Shown here piece by piece: positions 50,516 through 61,155 of a stretch of 64,000 bases of DNA (position 1 is its first letter; each line of letters begins with the position of its first letter). The notes beneath the pieces are model-generated. The model was not told the DNA's origin. It did no database searches and saw only the letters and a list, made by a program, of their open reading frames with translations. This DNA is from Pyronema omphalodes (taxonomy: Eukaryota; Ascomycota; Pezizomycetes; Pezizales; Pyronemataceae), in NCBI GenBank assembly GCA_024516155.1, contig JAJJXM010000078.1:124001-188000 (forward strand), read 5' to 3'. The position numbers were made by a program, and so were the translations under genes.

Positions 50516-52800
50516 TGTAACGGCGAACAAGGGAGAGGTAGCTGACGGAGAACCTGGGGGCTCTTCTCAATTATCCACTCTTGAGTTCAATGGATATATC
50601 CTTATAATAACTTCAACGTTAGAAACTCTTAAGCTGTGTCTAGCATCAACTTAAAGACTTTCTGTGTTTAGAAGTTAAGGAAATAAACAGAGATTTCAAG
50701 GGACAAAGAGATCCAAAGACGGGGACGAGAACGAGGACGTAAACAAAGATTTTCGACAAAGTATTTGAATTTGTAAATAAACAAATAACTGTGTAAGGAG
50801 AAAAGAAAAACAAAATAAACAAACGAAGAAACAATCCTCTTATATACAATTTTTCCTCCTTACACGCCGAGCCACTACTTGCAGAATTTTCCCGAAAAAT
50901 AACTAAGTAAACAACGCGGTCGCGGTTGCGCGTTCTAGACGCGCTAACGCGTTCGTACCAAATTAGCGTGTTTGCGTGCACAGCCTCGTCGCGCGCTCGT
51001 TAGCGTATCTCGCGTGCGCGATAGCGTAACTCGCGTGCGCGGTAGCTGTAACGGCGAACAAGGGAGAGATAGCTGACGGAGAACCTGAGGGCTCTTCTCA
51101 ATTATTCACTCTTGAGTTCAATGGATATAACCTTCTAATAACTTCAACGTTAGAAACTCTTAAGCTGTGTCTAGCATCAACTTAAAGACTTTCTGTGTTT
51201 AGAAGTTAAGGAAATAAACAAAGATTTCAAGGGACAAAGAGATCCAAAGACGGGGACGAGAACGAGGACGTAAACAAAGATTTTCGACAAAGTATTTGAA
51301 TTTGTAAATAAACAAATAACTGTGTAAGGAGAAAAGAAAAACAAAATAAACAAACAAAGAAACAATCCTCTTATATACAATTTTTCCTCCTTACACGCCG
51401 AGCCACTACTTGCAGAATTTTCCCGAAAAATAACTAAGTAAACAACGCGGTCGCGGTTGCGCGTTCTAGACGCGCTAACGCGTTCGTACCAAATTAGCGT
51501 GTTTGCGTGCACAGCCTCGTCGCGCGCTCGTTAGCGTATCTCGCGTGCGCGATAGCGTAACTCGCGTGCGCGGTAGCGTGCTTCGCGTGCGCGCTAGCGT
51601 AACCCTAAGCGTAGTCACGCGCGCGCTTCCGTAACCCTAATCGTGCGCGTGCGTCCGTAACCCTAACCCTAGCTGTGCGCGTACGGTCACAAACCTAACC
51701 CTAGTTTGTGCGCGTGCGGGTGCAACCCTAACCCTAGTCACGTGAAACCAGATCAGCTGGGATTGGAAAGATGGTGCAATACTGATAAGGTCACATGACT
51801 AGATCTTATCTTATCGATAAGATGATCGTGCCCTAGCCCTAGTCACGTGTGCGCACATTAGTAGACCAGTGCGCGTGCATACTGATCTACTATTGATTAG
51901 AACACGTGACCGATCTTATCTAATCGGATAAGATGATCGGTAGACCGTAGGTATGGAATTTCCGAAAAGGGATCCGAGCTGACCCCTAACCCTGGGGGTA
52001 AGTCACGTGACCTTTTTGACAATTTGGGAATTGAGCGCAACCCTAACCCAGGCGAGTGACGAGTGATGATCGAAGACCGAAGGATAATAGAAATAAATAA
52101 ACAAACGAGTGCTGGATAATGAAGCGAATGATAATAGGTGAATGAATGACGAGGAGGGGGAAGGTAATAATTCTCGAGCCGTGACAGTAGCGTGCTTCGC
52201 GTGCGCGCTAGCGTAACCCTAAGCGTAGTCACGCGCGCGCTTCCGTAACCCTAATCGTGCGCGTGCGTCCGTAACCCTAACCCTAGCTGTGCGCGTACGG
52301 TCACAAACCTAACCCTAGTTTGTGTGCGTGCGGGCGCAACCCTAACCCTAGTCACGTGAAACCAGATCAGCTGCGATTGGAAAGATGGTGCAATACTGAT
52401 AAGGTCACATGACTAGATCTTATCTTATCGATAAGATGATCGTGCCCTAGCCCTAGTCACGTGTGCACACATTAGTAGACCAGTGCGCGTGCATACTGAT
52501 CTACTATTGATTAGAACACGTGACCGATCTTATCTAATCGGATAAGATGATCGGTAGACCGTAGGTATGGAATTTCCGAAAAGGGATCCGAGCTGACCCC
52601 TAACCCTGGGGATAAATCACGTGACCTTTTTGACAATTTGGGAATTGAGCGCAACCCTAACCCAGGCGAGTGACGAGTGATGATCGAAGACCGAGGGATA
52701 ATAGAAATAAATAAACAAACGAGTGCTGGATAATGAAGCGAATGATAATAGGTGAATGAATGACGAGGAGGGGGAAGGTAATAATTCTCGAGCCGTGACA
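50516..52800 (-). repeat. C2 3' LTR, split by a nested C LTR
   Basis: The outer LTR pieces are 50,516-51,046 and 52,192-52,800. They total 1,140 bp once the duplicated GTAGC is counted once, which equals the C3 LTR length. Confidence 0.92.
51047..52186 (-). mobile_element. Solo C-family LTR nested in the C2 LTR
   Basis: 1,140 bp, TGTAACGGCGAAC...GAGCCGTGACA on the plus strand. It is bounded by GTAGC at 51,042-51,046 and 52,187-52,191. It lies in the GC-rich tandem array of a sister LTR. It arose from an insertion followed by LTR-LTR recombination. Confidence 0.93.
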
Positions 52801-52839
52801 GGATCCCCCTTCTTGGACTGAGCTCCGGCGAAGTAACTT

Positions 52840-54136
52840 CTAAGATAAGTTGGGGAGGGGTCCCGGTTTATCGGGATATTTTTTATGGAAGTCGTCAACG
52901 GCTTTACTGTCGAAATGAAGTTCGGCGGGTTCCCAATCGGGCATATCGTATCCAACCCATTTAACCATATACTGAAGTTTCTTCCGGTGAATTCGGGAGT
53001 CGAGGATAGCTTCGATGAAGTATTCGTCTTCACCGTCGATTTCCACCGGGGGTGGTGGGTCTGATTGTGGACCGGGGCAGGGGTCATTCGCAGCGGGTTC
53101 CAATAAGGAAACATGTTGAACGGTGTGACATTTCATTGTCGAAGGTAGTTCTAATCGATAGGCATAGGGGGATACTTTGGCGATAATCTTGAGGGGTCCG
53201 TAACGTTTGTTGTCTAATTTCCGGGAGGGTCGACGGGTTTTCCAATTACGGGCATTCATCCATACCAGATCTCCGGGCTGATAATTCGGTGACGGGAGTC
53301 GATGTTTATCGGCATTCTCTTGATAACGTAGATTAGCTCTGTTGATCTCAGCTCGTAAATGGTTATGGATTTCGGCGGGGGTTTTCGAAGTTGTGAGGGC
53401 CCGTCGATCGTTTACATCGTTCGTAGCTGCTGGAAGTAAATCGAATTGACAACGGGGGTCGAATCCTTTATAGGCAAAGAACGGGGAAGTTCCCGTTGTC
53501 TCGGATGCTTGGTTATTCGCAGCGAATTCCGCTAATGGTAACCAGTCAGCCCAATCGTCTTGAAGATAGTTGACGTGAGCTCGGAGGTATTGTTCCATAA
53601 TGGCGTTCATTCGTTCTGTTTGGCCGTCCGTTTGGGGATGGAATGCTGTAGATAATCGAGGCTCGATTCCCAAACGTCGACAGAGATTCTTCCAAAACAA
53701 AGCAGCGAATTGAGGTCCTCGATCAGAGATAATGGTAAGAGGGAGTCCATGCAATCGAAAGATGTGGGTAATAAACAAAGACGATAATTCCTTTGCGTCG
53801 ATGTCTGTTCGACAGGCAATCAGATGACGTTCTTTGGTTAATCTATCCACAACTACCCAAATTGCATCACACCCATTGGACCACGGTAATCCTGTTACGA
53901 AGTCCATTGATATGTCCTGCCAGGGTCTTTCTGGAATAGGTAGTGGACGTAGGATACCAAACGGGGCATGTCTGGTAGGTTTCGAACGTTGGCAGGTATG
54001 ACAATTTCGAATATATCTTTCCACGTCTGTCCTCATCTGGGGCCACGTATAGGTTCTTGAGAGGTATTCTAATGTTTTAGATCTACCTGGGTGTCCAGCC
54101 GTAGGAGAGTCGTGGTGTTGTTGCATTAGGTGTAAT
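52840..54136 (-). CDS. pol: C2 Pol, integrase-chromodomain part
   Basis: From MQQHHDSPTAGHPGRSKTLE to the chromodomain (EDEYFIEAILDSRIHRKKLQ) and PGPLPNLS, closely matching C1. All three acidic core residues (DFVTGLP, SDRGPQF, TDGQTERMN) are visible. No stop or frameshift appears in this part. It joins the upstream part at 55,555 across the solo LTR. Confidence 0.9.
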
Positions 54137-55549
54137 TGTGAACCTGGGCACAGTCCTGACTATGCAGAGGCTTTTTCGATTGTAACTCGAGTGCTTCGTC
54201 CTGGATGTAGACAAACACTTCGTTCCCAAGAACTAACAGACACTTTGTTCCCAAGAACTAATAGAGCTTGTACCAAAGATAAAGCTAGGAAGTAAATCAA
54301 TCGATCACAGGCCGAATAAACTTAAGGGTCGTCTTCGGAGGTAATTGTTGGTGTAGATATGGTATCGTCGCGTATGGGATCAATGGATGATGATGGAGGA
54401 GACAGAGGGAAGACATAGGGTCTTTTATAGACTTTCGTCTACAAGTTCGCCCAGCCTTCCTTGGGGAACCAACTGCCAAACTGAGCTTAGGAGATAAGAC
54501 ATGGGTCAAAGCTGTGACGCATCTGCTGAGGCTTGCATTATCCTAAGCGCGCAATTAAATTAATTGCTCACTTGCATAATGCTCGCCCTGGTCAGATTAA
54601 TCCTTGAAATAGCTCACCGTACTACCACACCTTCCAATAAGGTGCTGGGGTTATGAGTCACACCGGAGGGCAACTCCGTCTGACTGCATTATGCATGAAC
54701 TCTTGTGATAATGACGCATGAGTCATTTATCGGATGAGTCGCGCCATCATAGATCTCCCTAGAGAATCTCGATTGCAAGTAAAGGTCACTGACATCATAA
54801 GGCATCCTGATGCCCTACCGGAGTGGATCACTTCGTCACATTCCTGTGTGATGTCATATGTGCCCCACCTGCGCGCACTTGCGCGCAGCCACACCCTGGT
54901 GTGGATGCAAACGCCGTCTTGTTCCAAGTTGGCAGCTCTAGGCCTAAGGACGCGTCATATCAGTTCCATCAAACAGGTTTCCTGAGTGGAGTTCCCTGCT
55001 GGACGTCGTCTCATGCTAATGCACTGTTGACCCTTGTCCTGCATTCCACTCCTGTTTGCTGACTAGACTCTGCCTTATCTCTTCGCCCAACTGTCCACCC
55101 AACTCGTAACACCGGATGAAACTCTTGCGCCGCATCTGCATCTTCTTGGAATCTCCTGTTCCTATGCAGCCCCTATTGTAGCTGTGTATTGCCGAATACT
55201 CCTCAGGTATAAGGAGGTGACCTTTCGTCGTCTTCTTCCTTCTCCATCAGCGTCGTTCGTAGTTGTCTCAAGGGTAAGTCGACCCCCTTGAGGTAAGTGT
55301 TCCTTTCCCCTTCTCCGTCCTGAATCCTCCCAAACTGACAGTGAATAATAGTTTCGACGCCTCGGGCCGGGATCCTCGTGAGGTCCTATCGGAAAGTCAC
55401 GAATCACGTGACGTGGCTAGCCGGAGCTCCTCTGAGGGTTCCGGCCCGGGATACTAACCTAATTATTCATTCTCCTGTCGAGTTTGCCATATTCTCCATA
55501 GCGTTATATATGATACCTATTCTATTCTCACACATTATAGGGTGTGACA
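54137..55549 (-). mobile_element. Solo A-type LTR (A'') in C2 pol
   Basis: 1,413 bp, starting TGTGAACCTGGGCACAG and ending ATAGGGTGTGACA on the plus strand. It is flanked by GTAAT at 54,132-54,136 and 55,550-55,554. It is close to the A1 LTR along most of its length, including the TATAAAAGACCC core (inverse, near 54,420), with an extra segment near 55,365-55,460. Confidence 0.93.
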
Positions 55550-55554
55550 GTAAT

Positions 55555-57986
55555 CGTAGGGGTTCGTAATTCGGGACCCATAAACATCCCCGGTAGAATA
55601 AACGGTTATTGTTTACTGTACATTCAGCTAATGTAATGTCTTTACAATAACGAGTGTTATTGTTTAGCATTTCAATAACCTTAATGGGGAATGGGTCTTT
55701 CTCGTGGGCTTCCGTGAAGAGCTGGGATAAGGTGGGGTTTGTTTGTTGTGGGTCCGGTATTACGGTTTGTTGCGAATTCGTTATTGTTTGTTGATTACTG
55801 GGGGTAACAGCCGCAGCGTGAAGGATATTCTCTGGCTTAATGATCGTTGTGTGGTTCTCTAGGGAGCGTTCATCCCCCTCTTTAGGCAGATCTCCGGATC
55901 GACGAGTCAGTGCGTCTGGTTTACCGCCTGCGGTACCGGGGCGGTAAACAATCTTAAAATTAAACTGAGACAAGAACTGGGACCAACGGGCTTGACGGCG
56001 GTTCAAGAGCTTCGTCGAAGTGAAATATTCCAGATTCTTATGATCTGACAGTACTCGGATGGGGTTAATAACAGATTGCAATTCGGGACGCCATTCCTCG
56101 AAGGCCCGGACGATAGCCATGAGTTCTTTATCGTATATCTCATAATTACATTCGGCGGGGGAATGTTTCTTTGAGAAGTAAGCAATAGGATGTAAGATTC
56201 CTTCATCATCATATTGAGACAGAACTCCGGCGGAGACATAATCAGAAGCATCGGTTTCGACAATAACATCCCGGTCTGGGTCGAAACGAGCCAAAACGGG
56301 GGCGGATGTAAATGTTGATTTCAATTCCTCAAAGGCCTGTTGTTGGGATTCTGACCAGACGAAAGGAACTCCTTTACGTGTGAGTAACGTGAGAGGTTGG
56401 ACTATTTTTGAATAGTTCTTAACGAAACGTCGATAGAAGTTTGCAAATCCCAAAAACGCTCTAACATCTTTGAGGTTCCGGGGAGATTCCCAATCTCGAA
56501 CTGCGGTAATCTTATCAGGATCCATCTTTATACCTTCTGTACTAATGATGAGTCCTAAGTATTTTACTTCCTTCTGGTGGAACTCGCATTTCTCTGGTTT
56601 GAGATGTAACCCTGCTTTTTCGAATGCTTCGAGAATCAATTTAACATGTTGTTTATGTTCTTCGAGATTATCCGAATAGATCAGGGTGTCATCCAAATAG
56701 GCAGTACAGAATCGATCAAGGTAAGGTGCCAATACGTCGTTAATGAAGTTCTGAAACGTAGCAGGGGCATTGGTAAGTCCGAAGGGCATAACCAATGATT
56801 CGAATAATCCGTACCGGGTACGAAAAGCGGTTTTCCATTCTTCCCCATTTGCCATACGTATTAAGTTATACGCCCCCCTAATGTCGAGCTTAGTGAACCA
56901 CTTAGCTCTTGAAAGGTTCATTAAGGTATCCTGCATCAGGGGAAGAGGGTAGCGATTCTTGATCGTTCCGGCGTTGATTCCACGATAATCGACCACCAAG
57001 CGTAATGAACCATCGCCTTTCTTTACGAAAAGAATGGGAGCGGCCGCTGGGGACGAGGAGGCACGGATGAAACCTTTGGTAAGGTTCTCATCTAACCAAC
57101 GTTTCAATTCCTCCAACTCTGGACGTGATAGGGAGTAAAGAGGACCGAAGGGAGGCTGAAAACCATCGACGAGTGATATCTTGTGATCCGACGGTCGATG
57201 GGGCGGTAACTTATCGGCGTTGACCTTTTCGAAGATTCCCAAGTACTGGTGATATTCGGGTGGTACAATAGTCTTAAGGTCCGGTTCCTCTTTCTCTGGT
57301 TGAAGAGCTGTGGTGATTTCATTCAAAGATAAGGAGAATTGTTCGACTTTTCCGTAACGATTGTTGGCATTGTTTACAATTCGTCGAAACGTCGTAGCTG
57401 AAATGGCACAGATCTTATTCTGTTGTTTCGGAGCAATACCCTTAACAGGGGTGGGTGTTAACGTGGTTCGGTGGGGGAGGCAGTTCGGTGATGAGAATTT
57501 GATATCGTTACCGGCGAAGTTTATTGTAACATCGTGTTTACGAAGCCATGGGATTCCTAAAACGAGGGGATAATGACCAAGCCGAGTAACGTAGGCAGTT
57601 AGTAATTCATGATGGTCTCCTATTGTACATTCGACTTCAACGTATTCGGTGATGTCTCCTGATGAAATAGGTCGTCCATCAATTACTTCGACCATTTTGG
57701 GGTTTTTCAATTGATAACGGGGGAAGTTGTGTTGGCGTGCGAAGTCTTCGTTCATGAAGGAAATTCCTGTGCATCCGCAGTCTACGAGAGCATGAGTATC
57801 GATCTTGGTATTGTGTTCAGTTAGTGTACATGGCACGACCAAATGATTCCCATCCAATTCGTTTTCTTGTTTACTTGACAAAGAACTAGCGGATACATAA
57901 ACGATTTCCTGAGATGAAACGAAAGACGAGGCAGGGGCTGGTCCAACAACAGAGCCAACAGGCTGTTGATGGACTACTCTTTTCCC
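55555..57986 (-). CDS. pol: C2 Pol, PR-RT-RH part
   Basis: Starts at the frameshift heptamer (57,986-57,980) and is open to the A'' insertion. The protease has THALVDCGCTGISF. RT has DIRGAYN and AYLDDTLIYSD, with [14 protein letters not shown]. RNase H has VETDASDYVSAGVLSQ. It is nearly the same as C1 and C3; the Gly in DIRGAYN shows that Ala in C1 is the derived state. The open frame enters the A'' LTR and ends at 55,467 after about 28 non-pol codons. Confidence 0.92.
57942..57986 (-). promoter_or_regulatory. C2 -1 ribosomal frameshift signal
   Basis: The same GGGAAAA heptamer (57,986-57,980), GAGTAG spacer and 32-nt stem-loop (57,973-57,942) as in C1, with no change seen. Confidence 0.85.
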
Positions 57987-58621
57987 TGGTCGACGTCGGG
58001 GTTTGTCGGAATATCCAAAACCTCGGCGGCGGCTAGGCGAATCTTGCGGGAGTTGTTTGCTGCCAACGTAGAACATTCGTTCTTGAAATGATCGGCTGAT
58101 CCACAATAAAGACAAAGTCCCTTAGCCATTCCTTCATCACGACGGCGTTGGTTCTGAGCCTTTTGGGAAGCTGATAGGTCCATGGGGGCCGATCCGTAAT
58201 TACCACTATTGGTATTCGTTGGGTGGGACGCCGGGCGAGACGGCGTGGAGCTGGAACGACTGGGGACCGAAGAAACGTGCCGCTTTGTGGTGTTTGAATG
58301 AGCTCGAATTCTGTAATCTAGCTTCATACAAAGATCCACAAATTTGGTGAAGTTCTGAGGTTCTTCGGCTTGGTAAACAAGACTGGTCTGAAGGTCTCGA
58401 GAGAGTCCACGCTTCAGAGCAGCCTTCTTTGCGTTTTCGTCGTAATTCAAGATAGCCATTAATCGTTGGAATTCTGCGTAGTATTGGCTAAACTCACGGT
58501 TGCCCTGTTGAAGTTTATCCAATTCCGCAGATGCAGTACCAACTTGATCAGGATCTCCGAAGGCAGCTTCCAGAATTGTAATGAGAGCCTCAACGTCCTT
58601 AAGCTTAATCTTATCTGTAAG
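57974..58621 (-). pseudogene. gag: C2 Gag, C-terminal part
   Basis: About 215 residues from TDKIKLKDVEALITILEAAF through the CCHC knuckle CLYCGSADHFKNEC to DVDQGKE and TAG. The N-terminal part is cut off by the C3 LTR at 58,622, after the flank GTAAG (58,617-58,621). Confidence 0.9.
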
Positions 58622-59761
58622 TGTCACGGCTCGAGAATTATTACCTTCCCCCTCCTCGTCATTCATTCACCCATTATCATTCGCTTCATTATCCAGCACT
58701 CGTTTGTTTATTTATTTCTATTATCCTTCGGTCTTCGATCATCACTCGTTACTCGCCTGGGTTAGGGTTGCGCTCAATTCCCAAATTGTCAAAAAGGTCA
58801 CGTGACTTATCCCCAGGGTTAGGGGTCAGCTCGGATCCCTTTTCGGAAATTCCATACCTACGGTCTACCGATCATCTTATCCGATTAGATAAGATCGGTC
58901 ACGTGTTCTAATCAATAGTAGATCAGTATGCACGCGCACTGTTCTACTAATGTGCGCACACGTGACTAGGGCTAGGGCACGATCATCTTATCGATAAGAT
59001 AAGATCTAGTCATGTGACCTTATCAGTATTGCACCATCTTTCCAATCGCAGCTGATCTGGTTTCACGTGACTAGGGTTAGGGTTGCACCCGCACGCACAC
59101 AAACTAGGGTTAGGTTTGTGACCGTACGCGCACAGCTAGGGTTAGGGTTACGGACGCACGCGCACGATTAGGGTTACGGAAGCGCGCGCGTGACTACGCT
59201 TAGGGTTACGCTAGCGCGCACGCGAAGCACGCTATCGCGCACGCGAGTTACGCTATCGCGCACGCGAGATACGCTAACGAGCGCGCGACGAGGCTGTGTA
59301 CGCAAACACGCTAATTTGGTACGAACGCGTTAGCGCGTCTAGAACGCGCAACCGCGACCGCGTTGTTTACTTAGTTTTTTTTCGGGAAAATTCTGCAAGT
59401 AGTGGCTCGGCGTGTAAGGAGGAAAAATTGTATATAAGAGGATTGTTTCTTTGTTTGTTTATTTTGTTTTTCTTTTCTCCTTACACAGTTATTTGTTTAT
59501 TTACAAATTCAAATACTTTGTCGAAAATCTTTGTTTACGTCCTCGTTCTCGTCCCCGTCTTTGGATCTCTTTGTCCCTTGAAATCTTTGTTTATTTCCTT
59601 AACTTCTAAACACAGAAAGTCTTTAAGTTGATGCTAGACACAGCTTAAGAGTTTCTAACGTTGAAGTTATTATAAGGATATATCCATTGAACTCAAGAGT
59701 GAATAATTGAGAAGAGCCCTCAGGTTCTCCGTCAGCTATCTCTCCCTTGTTCGCCGTTACA
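58622..59761 (+). repeat. C3 5' LTR
   Basis: The same motif cluster as C1: CACGTG at 58,799 and three further sites, TTAGGG-type repeats between 58,758 and 59,205, and CTTATCGATAAG near 58,988. TATATAA is at 59,431-59,437 and TTACACAGTTAT at 59,481-59,492. Confidence 0.95.
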
Positions 59762-59763
59762 AC

Positions 59764-59775
59764 ATAACTGTGTAA
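59764..59775 (+). promoter_or_regulatory. C3 primer-binding site, self-priming type
   Basis: ATAACTGTGTAA, 2 nt after the LTR, perfectly complementary to 59,481-59,492. Confidence 0.75.
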
Positions 59776-59824
59776 TCAAGACCTGCCGGCTCTACCGTCA
59801 ACTCTCGATTACAACAAGCTTTAC

Positions 59825-59995
59825 ATGCTTCACAACCTCTGGTTCTACGAATTCATCAATCTATTACCGATCTTCCGTTCCCTCGAAAACCCCGTCGTCC
59901 TTGACGAAATCGAAATTGCTCGACAACTCGGAAACGAATACGCAGCAACTCGAATTCAATACAACGACGAAACCAACATCTGGCACCTCCGTTAA
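59825..59995 (+). CDS. C3 leader ORF, 56 residues
   Basis: Encodes the same peptide as 34,461-34,631; the two base differences are silent. TAA is 9 nt before the gag ATG at 60,005. Confidence 0.6.
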   Translation: MLHNLWFYEFINLLPIFRSLENPVVLDEIEIARQLGNEYAATRIQYNDETNIWHLR

Positions 59996-60004
59996 TCCCT
60001 CGAA

Positions 60005-61123
60005 ATGGACCAAAACAACAAGGTCGTCGTGGCCCTGTACCTCAACGAAGCCGAAAGGTTAGAGGTCGAACAGGACCCTACGAAGATCAAATTGGTCCGT
60101 AACGCCGTAAAAGAATACGAACGAGACTGTCAACTTAGGGACGACCTTCGAGCCGAACTCACAGAAGCTCGAAAGGACAACTCCCTCTACGCTCAACGAA
60201 TTACCGATTTGGAAAGAGATCTCGAAAGCGCCAACGCCTCCGTTCGACTCCTACAAGCCCTTACGAAAAACGGTCCCCTTCCGAATACCCGTCCCATCGA
60301 ATTACCCCACCCACCTGAGTTCTCTGGTGAACGCAAGGAACTCTTGAACTTCATCTCGAAGGTCAGATCCAAGCTCGCCGGAGATTCCTCCCGTTTTACC
60401 GACGATCAACATAAGCTACGTTACACTTATGGATATCTCAAAGGCAACGCCCAGAATCAAATTCAACCCTACGTCCTTACAGATAAGATTAAGCTTAAGG
60501 ACGTTGAGGCTCTCATTACAATTCTGGAAGCTGCCTTCGGAGATCCTGATCAAGTTGGTACTGCATCTGCGGAATTGGATAAACTTCAACAGGGCAACCG
60601 TGAGTTTAGCCAATACTACGCAGAATTCCAACGATTAATGGCCATCTTGAACTACGACGAAAACGCAAAGAAGGCTGCTCTGAAGCGTGGACTCTCTCGA
60701 GACCTTCAGACCAGTCTTGTTTACCAAGCCGAAGAACCGCAGAACTTCACCAAATTTGTGGATCTTTGTATGAAGCTAGATTACAGAATTCGAGCTCATT
60801 CAAACACCACAAAGCGGCACGTTTCTTCGGTCCCCAGTCGTTCCAGCTCCACGCCGTCTCGCCCGGCGTCCCACCCAACGAATACCAATAGTGGTAATTA
60901 CGGATCGGCCCCCATGGACCTATCAGCTTCCCAAAAGGCTCAGAACCAACGCCGTCGTGATGAACGAATGGCTAAGGGACTTTGTCTTTATTGTGGATCA
61001 GCCGATCATTTCAAGAACGAATGTTCTACGTTGGCAGCAAACAACTCCCGCAAGATTCGCCTAGCCGCCGCCGAGGTTTTGGATATTCCAACAAACCCCG
61101 ACGTCGACCAGGGAAAAGAGTAG
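60005..61123 (+). CDS. gag: C3 Gag
   Basis: 372 residues, differing from C1 Gag at one position noticed (MKLDYR for MKPDYR; C2 also has Leu). Same domains and CCHC knuckle (327-340). The stop is inside the frameshift signal. Confidence 0.93.
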   Translation: MDQNNKVVVALYLNEAERLEVEQDPTKIKLVRNAVKEYERDCQLRDDLRAELTEARKDNSLYAQRITDLERDLESANASVRLLQALTKNGPLPNTRPIELPHPPEFSGERKELLNFISKVRSKLAGDSSRFTDDQHKLRYTYGYLKGNAQNQIQPYVLTDKIKLKDVEALITILEAAFGDPDQVGTASAELDKLQQGNREFSQYYAEFQRLMAILNYDENAKKAALKRGLSRDLQTSLVYQAEEPQNFTKFVDLCMKLDYRIRAHSNTTKRHVSSVPSRSSSTPSRPASHPTNTNSGNYGSAPMDLSASQKAQNQRRRDERMAKGLCLYCGSADHFKNECSTLAANNSRKIRLAAAEVLDIPTNPDVDQGKE

Positions 61124-61155
61124 TCCATCAACAGCCTGTTGGCTCTGTTGTTGGA
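61111..61155 (+). promoter_or_regulatory. C3 -1 ribosomal frameshift signal
   Basis: GGGAAAA (61,111-61,117), GAGTAG spacer, stem-loop 61,124-61,155, the same as C1. Confidence 0.85.

Larger units (their letters stand above)
50516..58621 (-). mobile_element. Ty3/gypsy C2, 3' part with three internal insertions
   Basis: A minus-strand C-family copy inserted in D2 (left flank TGAAC, 50,511-50,515). Its 3' LTR is 50,516-52,800 including a nested solo LTR. Pol is split by the A-type solo LTR at 54,137-55,549. Gag is cut at 58,621 by C3. Its own 5' LTR lies to the right of the window. Confidence 0.92.

Noticed and set aside
50646..51512. Repeated 111-residue ORF beginning MHANTLIWYERVSAS in C LTRs
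   Set aside because: It spans the TATA box and primer segment of the LTR, begins with a non-ATG start, and contains low-complexity K/F-rich text. It is a by-product of LTR repetition, not a gene.
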